Shown: positions 1 through 8,379 of the stretch, piece by piece
How the letters are laid out: each line of letters opens with the position of its first letter
Numbering within the stretch: position 1 is the stretch's first letter
Source: Beijerinckiaceae bacterium
GTDB taxonomy: Bacteria > Pseudomonadota > Alphaproteobacteria > Rhizobiales > Beijerinckiaceae
Length of the DNA stretch: 40,078 nt
Assembly (NCBI GenBank): GCA_018882635.1
Contig: VERN01000004.1
Location: forward strand, 1-40,078
Reading direction: 5' to 3'
Translations under genes and position numbers: made by a program
The notes under the pieces: model-generated
Told to the model about the DNA's origin: nothing
What the model saw: only the letters and a program-made list of their open reading frames with translations
Databases searched by the model: none

Positions 1-500
1 ATTGTGAGCGGGCGACCATCCTTCAGCGCCGCAAGCGCTTCCGGCGGCAGGTCTGGCCCCGGACCGGCGCTATAGGTCTCGACCGTCGTGATATGGCGTC
101 CTGCCTTGCGGAGTGTGGCCTCCAGCTGAGGCCGCCGATCTGTGCCTGCGAGATAAAGAAAGCGAGCCGAGACCGGCACATTGGCGATGAGATAGGCCGC
201 CAATTCTTCCGCATTCTGGCCATGCATTTCCGCCTGTGTGAAACCGGAGGCCCGCGCGATTTCCGCGGTGCGTGCGCCGACCGTGTAGAGCGGCAGCGCT
301 TTAAACGGGCCGGGCTCGGTCAATCCTGCGAATGCATTGCCGCTTGTCGCGAGCAACACATCAAACGGACCACGCGGCCACACAAAATTGAGCGGTGTGA
401 TGGCGAGAAGTGGGGCGCGGATCACATCATGCCCGGCCTCAGCAAGCCGTGTCCCGGTGCGGGATGCGGCCTCTTCGGCACGGGTCACAAGAATGCGCAT
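1..500 (-). CDS. hemD: Uroporphyrinogen-III synthase, 3' end cut off by the window
   Basis: The minus-strand frame starting at the ATG at 500 gives a protein beginning MRILVTRAEEAASRTGTRL, the usual N-terminus of HemD, and stays open to base 1, so about 166 residues are visible of a family that is usually 230-260. HemD closes and inverts ring D of hydroxymethylbilane to make uroporphyrinogen III, in the cytoplasm. Further family-like stretches are FDVLLATSGNAF and FLYLAGTDRRP. It starts 11 bases after the hemC stop on the same strand, so HemC product passes directly to the next enzyme encoded in the operon. The C-terminus lies outside the window. Confidence 0.93.
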   Translation of the reverse strand, partial: MRILVTRAEEAASRTGTRLAEAGHDVIRAPLLAITPLNFVWPRGPFDVLLATSGNAFAGLTEPGPFKALPLYTVGARTAEIARASGFTQAEMHGQNAEELAAYLIANVPVSARFLYLAGTDRRPQLEATLRKAGRHITTVETYSAGPGPDLPPEALAALKDGRPLT

Positions 501-511
501 GGAACCGCCCT

Positions 512-1453
512 TTAGTGGCCCATGATTCCGGGCGGCAGAATTTTCGCGAGTTCTTCGCCTGCATCGTGTCCTAGTGATGCGGCGTCAGTGATCGCGCCAT
601 CACGCGTCACTTCGAAAATTTCGGTGCCATCGATGCGCAGCACAAGGCCGTGAAAATGCAGTTTGTTACCCTGTAGCGTCGCATGCCCTGCAATTGGCGT
701 GCGGCATGAGCCATCGAGTACGGTGAGAAAGGCACGTTCGGCTAACAATGCCGTCTCAGTGGCGGCATGATTGATTTTCGCTAAGGCTGCCAATGTTTTT
801 TCATCATCCGTCCGGCAGGTGATGGCAATCGCACCTTGGCCAATCGCGGGCGGAAAAATATCGAGCGGGATGAGACCGGCCGCGCGATGCGCAAAGCCAA
901 GGCGCTTTAATCCCGCGCCAGCGAGCAGCGTGGCATCAAGTTCGCCGCGTTCCACTTTGCCCAGACGCGTTTCAACATTACCGCGCAAAAGCGTCGTCTC
1001 AATGTCAGGGCGCAGCCTTTTGACAAGTGCCTGCCGCCGCAAACTTGCGGTGCCAACAATTGCGTTCGGGCGCAGATCCATCAGTGATTTGGCGTCGCGT
1101 GCAATCAGCGCATCGCGCACATCTTCGCGTTCCAGATACGCCGCAATCACAATCCCGTCGGGAAAACGTGTCGGCATATCCTTCGCTGAATGCACAGCCA
1201 GATCGATGCGGCCTTCAAGAAGTGCGATGTCGATTTCTTTGGTGAAGAGGCCCTTGCCGCCCGCCTGCGAGAGCGGCCGATCTTGAATCATGTCGCCTGA
1301 GGTCTTGATGATCTCAAGAGCGACCGCGTCCTCAGGCCAGCCATGGGCCTTGCGCAATTGCGCGGCCGTTTCATTGGCCTGCCAGAGGGCGAGCGGGCTA
1401 CCGCGTGTTCCAATTCTCAGAAGGGGCGCATCCGCGCCAGGCACTGCCGTCAA
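512..1453 (-). CDS. hemC: Porphobilinogen deaminase (hydroxymethylbilane synthase)
   Basis: HemC polymerises four porphobilinogens into hydroxymethylbilane using a dipyrromethane cofactor bound to a cysteine. The sequence shows the family opening [14 protein letters not shown], the substrate-binding stretch [10 protein letters not shown], and [13 protein letters not shown], whose Cys should carry the cofactor. The start is uncertain. The frame is open to a GTG at 1489, but that codon has no Shine-Dalgarno. A TTG at 1453 is preceded by AGGA about 9 bases upstream and gives a protein beginning [15 protein letters not shown], which I prefer; a GTG at 1444 is also possible. The gene is divergent from tsaD and followed closely by hemD. 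Confidence 0.95.
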   Translation of the reverse strand: MTAVPGADAPLLRIGTRGSPLALWQANETAAQLRKAHGWPEDAVALEIIKTSGDMIQDRPLSQAGGKGLFTKEIDIALLEGRIDLAVHSAKDMPTRFPDGIVIAAYLEREDVRDALIARDAKSLMDLRPNAIVGTASLRRQALVKRLRPDIETTLLRGNVETRLGKVERGELDATLLAGAGLKRLGFAHRAAGLIPLDIFPPAIGQGAIAITCRTDDEKTLAALAKINHAATETALLAERAFLTVLDGSCRTPIAGHATLQGNKLHFHGLVLRIDGTEIFEVTRDGAITDAASLGHDAGEELAKILPPGIMGH

Positions 1454-1581
1454 AGTCGATCGTCCTGCATGGACCGCGCGGGACCGCACGGTTTCGTAAG
1501 CGGCGGGCCATTCGGTTGGCCTTGCGCCGTGGGCGGACTATACGAGGAGGAGACGAATCGCGAAAGCGACGAAGGTGGAAG

Positions 1582-2631
1582 ATGGCCCTTAAGGTCTTGG
1601 GAATCGAGACGACCTGTGACGAGACCGCGGCTGCCGTCGTCTCGTCCATGACCGATGGCGAAGGGCAGATCCTCTCGAACGAGGTTTTGAGCCAGATTGC
1701 CCAACACGCCGCCTATGGCGGGGTGGTGCCCGAGATTGCGGCGCGCGCTCATGTGATCAGCCTCGACCGGATCGTCGAGCGTGCGCTCAAAAAGGCAGGC
1801 GTGGCGCTCAGTGAGGTCGATGCCATTGCGGCTGCGGCCGGTCCGGGCCTCATTGGCGGGGTGATTGTGGGTCTCACCACGGCCAAGGCGCTGGCGCTGG
1901 TCGCTGGCAAGCCCTTCATCGCCGTCAATCATCTCGAAGCCCATGCGTTGATGCCGCGCATGACGGACGAGGTGAAATTCCCCTTCCTGCTGCTCTTGGC
2001 CTCGGGCGGCCATACGCAGCTGCTCGCTGTGACAGGTGTTGGCCAATATCAAAAGCTCGGCACGACGATTGATGATGCGATCGGCGAGGCTTTCGATAAG
2101 GCAGCGAAGATGTTGGGCCTGCCCTATCCCGGCGGCCCGCATGTCGAAAAGGAAGCCGAGCGCGGCGATCCGGCACGCTTTGCGTTGCCACGTCCCATGC
2201 TTGGTCGCCCTGCGCCTGACTTCTCGCTGTCGGGATTGAAAACCGCGCTGCGGCTCGAAGCCGAAAAAATTGCGCCGCTCACCCAGCGCGACATTGCTGA
2301 TCTGTGTGCGTCGTTCCAAGCCGCTGTTGTTGACGTTGTCGTAGACCGGACACGCGTAGCCTTGCGCCGGTTTCGCGATCAGGTTGGCCAGCCAACGGCG
2401 CTCGTTGTTGCGGGCGGCGTTGCTGCTAATCAGGCGCTGCGGCGCGGCTTGCAGCGGCTCGCTGGCGAAACCGGCTTGCGTTTTGCTGCGCCTTCTCCCG
2501 CGCTCTGCACCGATAATGGCGCCATGATCGCGTGGGCCGGTATTGAACGTTTTCGTCTCGGCTTGACCGATGATCTTGCAACCGCACCGAAAGCACGCTG
2601 GCCGCTCGAAGCACCGGAGCCGAAGGCTTGA
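1582..2631 (+). CDS. tsaD: tRNA N6-adenosine threonylcarbamoyltransferase
   Basis: TsaD transfers the threonylcarbamoyl group from threonylcarbamoyl-AMP to A37 of ANN-decoding tRNAs, working with TsaB and TsaE, which are not in this window. The 349-aa protein begins [20 protein letters not shown], the signature of the Kae1/TsaD family. The metal ligands are visible as H117 and H121 in NHLEAHAL and D311 in [12 protein letters not shown]. The nucleotide-binding ASGGHTQL motif is also present. I chose the ATG at 1582, preceded by a GGTGGA-type ribosome-binding site; the frame is open further upstream, but family members start here. The stop codon overlaps the ATG of the next gene. Confidence 0.97.
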   Translation: MALKVLGIETTCDETAAAVVSSMTDGEGQILSNEVLSQIAQHAAYGGVVPEIAARAHVISLDRIVERALKKAGVALSEVDAIAAAAGPGLIGGVIVGLTTAKALALVAGKPFIAVNHLEAHALMPRMTDEVKFPFLLLLASGGHTQLLAVTGVGQYQKLGTTIDDAIGEAFDKAAKMLGLPYPGGPHVEKEAERGDPARFALPRPMLGRPAPDFSLSGLKTALRLEAEKIAPLTQRDIADLCASFQAAVVDVVVDRTRVALRRFRDQVGQPTALVVAGGVAANQALRRGLQRLAGETGLRFAAPSPALCTDNGAMIAWAGIERFRLGLTDDLATAPKARWPLEAPEPKA

Positions 2632-3185
2632 TGGTGCTGGAGCGCGAGCCCGAACTGGCCACCGCGCGCGTGTGGCTCCGGCGGTGGCGTGCGGATGATA
2701 GCGAACCCTTTGCCCGGATTAATTCTGATCCTGATGTCATGCGCCATTTTCCAGCTCTCCTGACACGAGCAGAAAGTGATGCGCTGATTGGGCGATTTAA
2801 CGCGCATTTTGATGATTATGGTTATGGAATCTGGGCGCTTGAAATTCCGGGCGTGACATCGTTAGCTGGCTTCGTCGGCTTCAAACATGTTGATTTCGAT
2901 GCGCCTTTCGCGCCCGCAGTCGAAATTGGCTGGCGCATGCGGCGCGATCTGTGGGGACAGGGCTACGCCACCGAAGCAGCAGACGCTGTTTTGGCGCATG
3001 GTTTCGATGCGCTCGGTTTTGACGAGATCATTTCCTTTACGACGCAAGACAATATGCGTTCCCGCGCTGTGATGGAACGCATTGGTATGATGCGTGATGA
3101 AGCGCATGATTTTGATCATCCAAAATTACCTTTAGGCCATCGTCAGCGACCGCATGTTCTCTATCGCGCGCGGAGGTCAGCATGA
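2631..3185 (+). CDS. GNAT-family N-acetyltransferase (RimJ/RimL type)
   Basis: The 184-aa product has the layout of the Acetyltransf_3 branch of GNAT enzymes: an N-terminal RVWLRRWRADDSEPF strand-helix, a central EIGWRMRRDLWGQGYATEA segment that is the acetyl-CoA pyrophosphate-binding motif (Q/R-x-x-G-x-A), and a C-terminal NMRSRAVMERIGMM segment. The ATG overlaps the tsaD stop as TGATG, which suggests translational coupling. It is not RimI, the usual GNAT partner of t6A genes: its motifs are those of enzymes acetylating small molecules or protein N-termini. The substrate cannot be told from sequence. Confidence 0.9.
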   Translation: MVLEREPELATARVWLRRWRADDSEPFARINSDPDVMRHFPALLTRAESDALIGRFNAHFDDYGYGIWALEIPGVTSLAGFVGFKHVDFDAPFAPAVEIGWRMRRDLWGQGYATEAADAVLAHGFDALGFDEIISFTTQDNMRSRAVMERIGMMRDEAHDFDHPKLPLGHRQRPHVLYRARRSA

Positions 3186-4168
3186 ATGCCCAACGGATCA
3201 GCGTGATTGGTGCTGGCGCATGGGGAACAGCGCTTGCCAATGCCGCGGCGCTTGCCGGGCGTGATGTGATGATTTGGGGGCGCGATGCCGCTGAAATCAC
3301 AGCCATGGCATCGACGCGTGAAAACACCAAGCGCCTTCCGGGTATAAAACTCCATCCCCATGTCACGCCGGTGACCACGCTCACAAAAGCCGTTGACGCC
3401 GATGCACTGCTAATCGCCGTGCCAGCGCAGACGGTGCGACAGGTCACGCAGGATCTTGCCGCATTTGTGAAGCCCGGAACGCCGTTGATCATCACGGCGA
3501 AAGGGATTGAGCGCGATAGCGGATTGTTTTTATCCGATATTGTGGCTGCGGTTGCGCCTCGCTCTGTGCCTTGCGTTTTATCCGGCCCGAGTTTTGCTGA
3601 TGATGTCGCGCGTGGCTTGCCCACAGCGGTGGTGCTGGCAACAGAGAATGAAACTTTGGCGCAAAGTCTTGCGCAGGCGCTGAGCTCGCCGCGTTTCCGC
3701 GTCTATCACGGGACCGATCTACGCGGCGTTGAAATTGGGGGCGCTGCAAAGAATGTGCTCGCCATTGCTGCAGGGATCGTGGAAGGCAGCGGGCTTGGGG
3801 AGAGTGCACAAGCCGCTTTGACGGCGCGCGGCTTTGCTGAATTGCAGCGGTTTGCCGGTGCCTATGGCGGCAAGCCCGAAACGCTGATGGGTTTGTCCGG
3901 CCTTGGCGATCTCATTCTCACATGCGGCTCGTTGAAATCCCGCAATTTCGCTTTCGGTCATGATTTGGGACGTGGCGCGACGGTGGCCGAGGCAGGCGGC
4001 GGCAAGCTCGCCGAAGGTGTTTTTACGGCGCATATTCTCGTCACCATGGCGCGTGCACGGGGTGTCGCGATGCCAATTGCCGAAGCGGTGGACGCGGTGC
4101 TCACCGGCACTATGTCTGTCGGCAATGTCGTGGATGCGCTGATGACGCGTCCCCTGAAAGCGGAGTGA
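3182..4168 (+). CDS. gpsA: NAD(P)-dependent glycerol-3-phosphate dehydrogenase
   Basis: GpsA reduces dihydroxyacetone phosphate to sn-glycerol 3-phosphate, the backbone for phospholipid synthesis, in the cytoplasm. The 328-aa product has the Rossmann motif GAGAWGTALA near residues 10-19, and the conserved GGAAKNVLAIAAGIVEG segment containing the likely catalytic K190. The later GLSGLGDLILTC and SRNFAFG motifs are also present. The ATG at 3182 overlaps the stop of the acetyltransferase gene as ATGA, and the EVE gene follows after six bases, so tsaD, the acetyltransferase, gpsA and the EVE gene look like one transcription unit. Confidence 0.97.
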   Translation: MNAQRISVIGAGAWGTALANAAALAGRDVMIWGRDAAEITAMASTRENTKRLPGIKLHPHVTPVTTLTKAVDADALLIAVPAQTVRQVTQDLAAFVKPGTPLIITAKGIERDSGLFLSDIVAAVAPRSVPCVLSGPSFADDVARGLPTAVVLATENETLAQSLAQALSSPRFRVYHGTDLRGVEIGGAAKNVLAIAAGIVEGSGLGESAQAALTARGFAELQRFAGAYGGKPETLMGLSGLGDLILTCGSLKSRNFAFGHDLGRGATVAEAGGGKLAEGVFTAHILVTMARARGVAMPIAEAVDAVLTGTMSVGNVVDALMTRPLKAE

Positions 4169-4174
4169 GGCCCT

Positions 4175-4588
4175 ATGGCGCATTGGTTGGTGAAAAGCGA
4201 ACCCTCGGTCTGGTCCTGGCAGCAGCAGGTTGATGCTGGCGCTAAGGGCACATTCTGGAATGGTGTGCGCAACCATGTCGCTAAGCAGCATCTCATGGCG
4301 ATGAAGAAGGGCGAGCAGGCCTTTTTCTATCATTCTAACGAAGGCAAAGAGATTGTCGGCATCGTCGAAGTGATCAAGACCTTCTATCCGGATCATACGG
4401 ATGAGAGCGGTAAATTTGGCATGGTCGATTTTAAGGCCGTCAAAGCGCTGAAGCATCCCGTTTCGCTTGATACGATCAAGGGCGAGACGAAGTTAAAAGA
4501 TATGGTGCTCGTCAATAATTCACGGCTCTCGGTGCAGCCTGTCACCGAAGCGGAGTGGAAACTCATTTGTAAGATGGGCGGGATTTGA
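4175..4588 (+). CDS. EVE domain-containing protein (THYN1/YcaQ-like fold)
   Basis: The 137-aa protein starts MAHWLVKSEPSVWSW, a hallmark of the bacterial EVE domain, and contains FWNGVRNHVAKQHL and QAFFYHSNEGKEIVGIVEV, which form the pocket region of this PUA-like fold. EVE domains are related to YTH and ASCH domains and are thought to recognise modified bases in DNA or RNA; in many alphaproteobacteria the gene sits next to gpsA/tsaD, as here. The length matches stand-alone EVE proteins. The ATG at 4175 follows GAGG at a normal distance. The exact ligand is unknown. Confidence 0.92.
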   Translation: MAHWLVKSEPSVWSWQQQVDAGAKGTFWNGVRNHVAKQHLMAMKKGEQAFFYHSNEGKEIVGIVEVIKTFYPDHTDESGKFGMVDFKAVKALKHPVSLDTIKGETKLKDMVLVNNSRLSVQPVTEAEWKLICKMGGI

Positions 4589-4689
4589 ACGGCATCTGCG
4601 GCGCAAGCGCGCAGGTCTGAGATATGACATAATTTTGCTACGTCCTATCGGTGTCATCCTCTCATGATTTGATGAGATGAGAGGCACCG

Positions 4690-4878
4690 ATGAACATTTT
4701 TACCCCCGCCGTGCTACTCTTTACGTCGTTCTGGGCGGCATCCTTCTTGATGCAAAGTACGGCTCCTAATCTCACATCGCGTCGTGACGATGACAGTGAC
4801 CGTAAACCAGATGGGGCGTCGTGCCCAACGGAATGGGTCGCCATGCCCTTCACGCCACCCCCTGTTCATATTGCCTAA
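4690..4878 (+). CDS. Small hypothetical protein with hydrophobic N-terminus
   Basis: A 62-codon frame begins at an ATG preceded by GAGAGG about seven bases upstream, a good ribosome-binding site. Residues 3-21 are hydrophobic (FTPAVLLFTSFWAASFLM) and the rest is polar and proline-rich, so it may be a small exported or membrane-anchored protein. I recognise no family. An overlapping minus-strand frame (4662-4853) has no such start signal. The gene lies between the EVE and MAPEG genes on the same strand. Confidence is moderate because the frame is short and unconserved as far as I can tell. Confidence 0.45.
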   Translation: MNIFTPAVLLFTSFWAASFLMQSTAPNLTSRRDDDSDRKPDGASCPTEWVAMPFTPPPVHIA

Positions 4879-4914
4879 ACGCCTTATGATCATGGCATCG
4901 CAGGATGCTTTGCC

Positions 4915-5301
4915 ATGATCATTGTTTCTCTGACGGCGGCCCTTCTCGCCGGCCTATATATTTACCTCTCGTTTTACGTGATTGGATTGCGACGACGCCA
5001 TCGTGTCGCGCTTGGCAGCGGTGGCCATACGGATCTTGAGCGCGCGATGCGCGTGCACGCGAATTTTGCTGAATATGTACCGTTCGCTTTGGTCCTTTTG
5101 ACTCTTTGCGCGCTGCGTGGCTTGCCCGAGGCGCTGTTGGCACCGCTATGCGCGGCGCTTGTCATCGGGCGGGCTTTGCACGCTTATGGCGTTGCGCAGG
5201 ACAATGAGAATTTTCGCTTTCGCACGGTGGGTATGATCGCGAGCTTCGGTGTTCTGGCTGGCGCGGCGGTCTGCCTCGTCGTGCTGGCGATCCGCGGCTA
5301 A
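4915..5301 (+). CDS. MAPEG family membrane protein
   Basis: The 128-aa product has four predicted membrane segments (about residues 2-22, 55-72, 76-90 and 105-125) and the MAPEG signature RAMRVHANFAEYVPFALVL just before the second helix, followed by RALHAYGV. Members of this family (membrane-associated proteins in eicosanoid and glutathione metabolism, including E. coli YecN) are small trimeric inner-membrane proteins, some with glutathione transferase activity; the substrate here is unknown. The ATG at 4915 follows AGGA about nine bases upstream. It converges with the minus-strand gene that ends directly after its stop. Confidence 0.88.
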   Translation: MIIVSLTAALLAGLYIYLSFYVIGLRRRHRVALGSGGHTDLERAMRVHANFAEYVPFALVLLTLCALRGLPEALLAPLCAALVIGRALHAYGVAQDNENFRFRTVGMIASFGVLAGAAVCLVVLAIRG

Positions 5302-6732
5302 TCAATCAGCCAAGCGAACGAGAATGGTGGCGTCGGCGGGTGCGCTGCATTCCACCCCTGTCGTCGCCGACCATGTCTTATGACCCATCTGAACAAACGC
5401 ATCATCTGCGGTGATGAGTGTCACGACTGTGTCGCCGGTGATCCGTTCTAAAGCGATGTGCAGCAAAAGTGCTTTGTCATGCGGACTACCGCCACCAAAG
5501 AGCAGCGTTTCATCCGGCATGGTGATGCGGGTTGGATCATCAAAAATTGATTGATTTAACGGAAGCGCACGAATTTGCGCGAGGGCTGCATCAATGGATG
5601 AAAGATCAAAATGGCGCAGCAAGGCTTGCCGCGCTGCCTTCAAAAACACACGCGGCGCGCATCCGCGCAGCGTGCGAAAGGCCGCTGCGACTAAATCAGT
5701 CTCGCTATCGTCGATTGTTTCATGCTGGTGCAGGAAATCGGCAAAGGCTTTGTGATTGTCTGTTGGGAGAAATCTACGGAAAATGGCAGCAAAACCAGAA
5801 GGCGGTGCGTAATGTATCGTCTTGTCGATCGCGTTCTGTATCTGGCGCGGTAGCGTCCCGAAGAAATGGCGCAAACCATTTATCATCGATGAGATGTTGT
5901 CGGGTGTTATCTCGCTAGCACCACTCCGGAAATCAAAAACACCTTCAATACTGAGAATGCGATCGGTCTGCGGTAAAAGATCGTCGAAGGCCTGTTGCGT
6001 ATCACCCGCATAGGATTCCGCGACGCGTGCATCCCAATCGGCTTTTGAGAAAATAAGATTTTTACCAAAAAACCAGAATGGACGACCGATTCCATCGCGG
6101 CCAAAAGCGGTGCTGTGTGTGGGCGATGACAGCATCACACAATCAAAGATCGTGTTTTCGGGCATGGTCATGGTGAGAGCAGCAAACATGGCTGCTTCAT
6201 CGACGCATGAGGTGAGGCCCGCAGGCGGATGGGCGCGTTTATGCAAGAGGCGGCGATGCGCGCGGATCACATCAATATTGGTGTAGCAATAGGCTGGAAA
6301 TTGTCCCGCTTCGATGATCTTAAGAAGCGCATCGGCTTTCAACGTGCCGCGTTCCATTCGGTAGCGGCAGGATTCAATGATAGAATGGACCGCAGTGTCG
6401 ACGATGTCTGTTCCGAGCCGCGCACGTTCTGTGCTCAGATCAAAAATTCCGATCAGTTCAGCCACATCTTCGGGCCGCAAATGTTCAAAATCACGATCAA
6501 TCTGTTTTGCGGCGGCGCGAATGAAAGGCGATACTCCGTGCGGATCGCCATCATCCGGAAAATTGGCGACGCGCGCTTTTAGTTTTTCAGCCAGGGTCCA
6601 CAAGCGTGGCGACGCGAGATTGGCTAAAACAATCGGGAGGATCAGATGGCTGTCCGCATAAGCGTCAAACAGATTAGGGCGCACACAGCGCGCTGCGGAT
6701 TCGTCGACGGTTGATGCAGACGGGTTGATCAA
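5302..6732 (-). CDS. Uncharacterised protein with two transglutaminase-like motif sets
   Basis: I do not recognise a named family for this 476-aa cytoplasmic-looking protein. Two segments resemble the transglutaminase/cysteine-protease fold. The first has C176 in TSCVDEAAMFAAL, H206 in SSPTHSTAFG and N225 in FWFFGKN, a possible Cys-His-Asn triad. The second, near the C-terminus, has GSPHDKALLLHIAL, which looks like the helix following the nucleophile, but P417 stands where Cys is expected; H451 in MGHKTWSA could be its histidine. The start is a TTG at 6732 overlapping the stop of the upstream 67-aa gene as TTGA; a GTG at V17 is an alternative. No signal peptide or membrane segment is evident. 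Function is unknown. Confidence 0.75.
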   Translation of the reverse strand: MINPSASTVDESAARCVRPNLFDAYADSHLILPIVLANLASPRLWTLAEKLKARVANFPDDGDPHGVSPFIRAAAKQIDRDFEHLRPEDVAELIGIFDLSTERARLGTDIVDTAVHSIIESCRYRMERGTLKADALLKIIEAGQFPAYCYTNIDVIRAHRRLLHKRAHPPAGLTSCVDEAAMFAALTMTMPENTIFDCVMLSSPTHSTAFGRDGIGRPFWFFGKNLIFSKADWDARVAESYAGDTQQAFDDLLPQTDRILSIEGVFDFRSGASEITPDNISSMINGLRHFFGTLPRQIQNAIDKTIHYAPPSGFAAIFRRFLPTDNHKAFADFLHQHETIDDSETDLVAAAFRTLRGCAPRVFLKAARQALLRHFDLSSIDAALAQIRALPLNQSIFDDPTRITMPDETLLFGGGSPHDKALLLHIALERITGDTVVTLITADDAFVQMGHKTWSATTGVECSAPADATILVRLAD

Positions 6733-6932
6733 CCGGTGCGACGCACTTGTGCGGCTTCGCGGCCGAGTTCCATCGCGAATTCGATTTCTTCGCGGGTCAG
6801 CACGGGCGCTTTCCGCGCATGGGCGAGCGCTGCCATACGGCGAAGTTCCACCGTGCGCGCTGCAATCATGGCATCGAGGCGGGTGCGCTCGGCGTCTGAC
6901 AGAGGGGCGAGGTCGGGCTGATTCGCGTTCAT
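6729..6932 (-). CDS. Small hypothetical protein, alpha-helical
   Basis: From the ATG at 6932 the frame encodes 67 residues beginning MNANQPDLAPLSDAERTRL, rich in Ala, Arg and Glu and probably fully helical, with no membrane segment. The stop codon overlaps the TTG start of the 476-aa gene downstream, so the two are likely co-translated. The frame can be extended to a TTG at 6962, but neither start has a strong ribosome-binding site. I recognise no domain. Overlapping plus-strand frames have less protein-like composition. Confidence 0.6.
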   Translation of the reverse strand: MNANQPDLAPLSDAERTRLDAMIAARTVELRRMAALAHARKAPVLTREEIEFAMELGREAAQVRRTG

Positions 6933-7017
6933 GCGCCGATCAAAGCCCGCACCCGTTAACAATCCGTTAAAATTATCTTAACGTCCGCATGCAGCGGGCG
7001 TGTTGATGGTGGGTGGA

Positions 7018-7428
7018 ATGGTTGCGGGATTGTTTCGGCGTGTGGCGATGCGTGTGGCGTGTCTTGTTGCCATCGGTGCAGGGCCGCTCGCAGCGCAAGA
7101 AGCGCAGCCCGGCAGCGCCGCTTACAACAGCTGTATGGCGAAGGCGCAAACCACCGTCGACATGGTCAGCTGCATGAATGATGAGATGGCGCTGCAGGAC
7201 AAGGCCTTGAACATGGTCTACCAGCAGGCGCTGGCCGCGCTGCCCGTCGATCAGCGCCAGAAATTGCGTGCGGCGCAACGCGTCTGGCTCGATTTCCGGC
7301 AGAAGGATTGTGACGTCTTCTATGGCAAGGAGACCGGCACGATCGCGTCGATTGATGCTGGCGGCTGCATGATCCGCCATACGGTCTCGCGGATCGGCGA
7401 TTTACGCCTGATCGCGGAACGGCCGTGA
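7018..7428 (+). CDS. LprI-like periplasmic protein (DUF1311)
   Basis: The mature part, YNSCMAKAQTTVDMVSCMNDEM followed by LPVDQRQKLRAAQRVWLDFRQKDC, is the four-cysteine helical LprI/DUF1311 domain; the Mycobacterium member LprI inhibits lysozyme, while most members are uncharacterised. An N-terminal signal peptide (RRVAMR then VACLVAIGAGPLAAQ) predicts export to the periplasm. The start is uncertain: GTG 7000, ATG 7006, ATG 7018 and ATG 7048 are all in frame. I use 7018, which has a purine-rich GGTGGGTGG just upstream and leaves a normal signal peptide. The gene converges with tRNA-Gly. Confidence 0.88.
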   Translation: MVAGLFRRVAMRVACLVAIGAGPLAAQEAQPGSAAYNSCMAKAQTTVDMVSCMNDEMALQDKALNMVYQQALAALPVDQRQKLRAAQRVWLDFRQKDCDVFYGKETGTIASIDAGGCMIRHTVSRIGDLRLIAERP

Positions 7429-7446
7429 TTGTCTGATTGAGAAAAC

Positions 7447-7521
7447 TGGAGCGGGCGAAGGGATTCGAACCCTCGACCCCAACCTTGGCAAGGTTGTGCT
7501 CTACCCCTGAGCTACACCCGC
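7447..7521 (-). tRNA. tRNA-Gly (GCC)
   Basis: Read on the minus strand, a full cloverleaf forms: acceptor GCGGGTG pairs with CGCCCGC through one G-U, the D-arm contains GCTCAGGGGTAGAGC, the anticodon arm is CAACC-TTGCCAA-GGTTG with anticodon GCC at 7489-7487, and the T-arm is GAGGGTTCGAATCCCTT. The 3' CCA is encoded. This decodes GGC and GGU. Confidence 0.97.
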
Positions 7522-7561
7522 ATCCGTGTCTGCCGGAGGTGACCCCGGCTTGGGTGGCCGT

Positions 7562-7590
7562 TCTATGCCCCAAACCGGCTCCGGTTGCAA
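7562..7590 (-). promoter_or_regulatory. Possible promoter of tRNA-Gly
   Basis: On the minus strand TTGCAA (7590-7585) and CATAGA (7567-7562) are separated by 17 bases, which would start transcription about 34 bases before the tRNA. Matches to the sigma-70 consensus are partial, so this is only a candidate. Confidence 0.35.
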
Positions 7591-7771
7591 CAGGGTTTCA
7601 TGCGGAAAAATGTCAGGCCAAGGGTGAGGTCGAGGGTGGGACCAATCGTCAGGCTTGGTTTGACGGCAATGGAACGGGCGATCCGCTTGAAGCTAAGGCC
7701 CTCCACGCGCTAGAAACCGCGCGTTCCATACGCTCTTCAACGCTTTTGGCCCTCTTACCCGGAATTCTGCC

Positions 7772-8287
7772 ATGCCCGCGACGCCCGACGCCCTTTTCGC
7801 GCTGCTCGATCGGTTGGGCATCGCCCACGAGACGCAGCATCATCCGGCGGTTTTCACGGTTGAGGAGAGTAAGACGCTGAGAGGCAAGCTCCCCGGCGCC
7901 CATGTGAAGAACCTGTTCCTGAAGGACAAGAAGGGTCGGTTTTTCCTGATTACGGCGCTGGAGAATGCCGCAATCGATCTCAAAACCATCCATCAGGATA
8001 TTGGCGGTCAGGGCCGGGTCTCGTTCGGCTCGGCTGAGCAATTGATGGAAAGGCTGGGGGTTGAGCCGGGCTCTGTCACACCATTTGCGCTCATCAATGA
8101 CACTGAAAAGCAGATCACCTTCATTCTTGATGCGCGCGTTTTGGAGCATGAGCGCGTCAATGCGCATCCCTTGCGCAACACGATGACGACCGGGGTCTCG
8201 CGCGAGGACCTCAAGCGCTTCCTTGCCGAAACAGGCCATGATCCGCTGCTGATTGCTTTCCCCGCGCGGACGTCGGCTGAGGTCTGA
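7772..8287 (+). CDS. Prolyl-tRNA editing protein (YbaK/ProXp-ala family)
   Basis: The 171-aa protein is a free-standing homologue of the editing domain inserted in bacterial prolyl-tRNA synthetase; such proteins hydrolyse mischarged Ala-tRNA(Pro) in trans. Family motifs seen are HPAVFTVEES near the N-terminus, HVKNLFLKDKKGRFFLI around residues 43-60, whose lysine is the expected catalytic residue, and PGSVTPFALIND near 108-119. The length matches the ProXp-ala group and is longer than YbaK/EbsC proteins. The ATG at 7772 lacks a strong Shine-Dalgarno. No synthetase gene is nearby, so assignment to the alanine-specific branch is by motif resemblance. Confidence 0.9.
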   Translation: MPATPDALFALLDRLGIAHETQHHPAVFTVEESKTLRGKLPGAHVKNLFLKDKKGRFFLITALENAAIDLKTIHQDIGGQGRVSFGSAEQLMERLGVEPGSVTPFALINDTEKQITFILDARVLEHERVNAHPLRNTMTTGVSREDLKRFLAETGHDPLLIAFPARTSAEV

Positions 8288-8379
8288 GCGGACCTCTCCG
8301 TTGCGGCGGGGGCATCCTCACCCTATCTAGGACCTAGTTGCCCTGGCACGCCTAGCGGCGTTGCGCGAAGGAGAAGCCG

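Noticed and set aside
4662-4853. Minus-strand 63-codon frame overlapping the small protein at 4690.
   Set aside because: No ribosome-binding site and less protein-like composition than the plus-strand frame, which has GAGAGG before its ATG.
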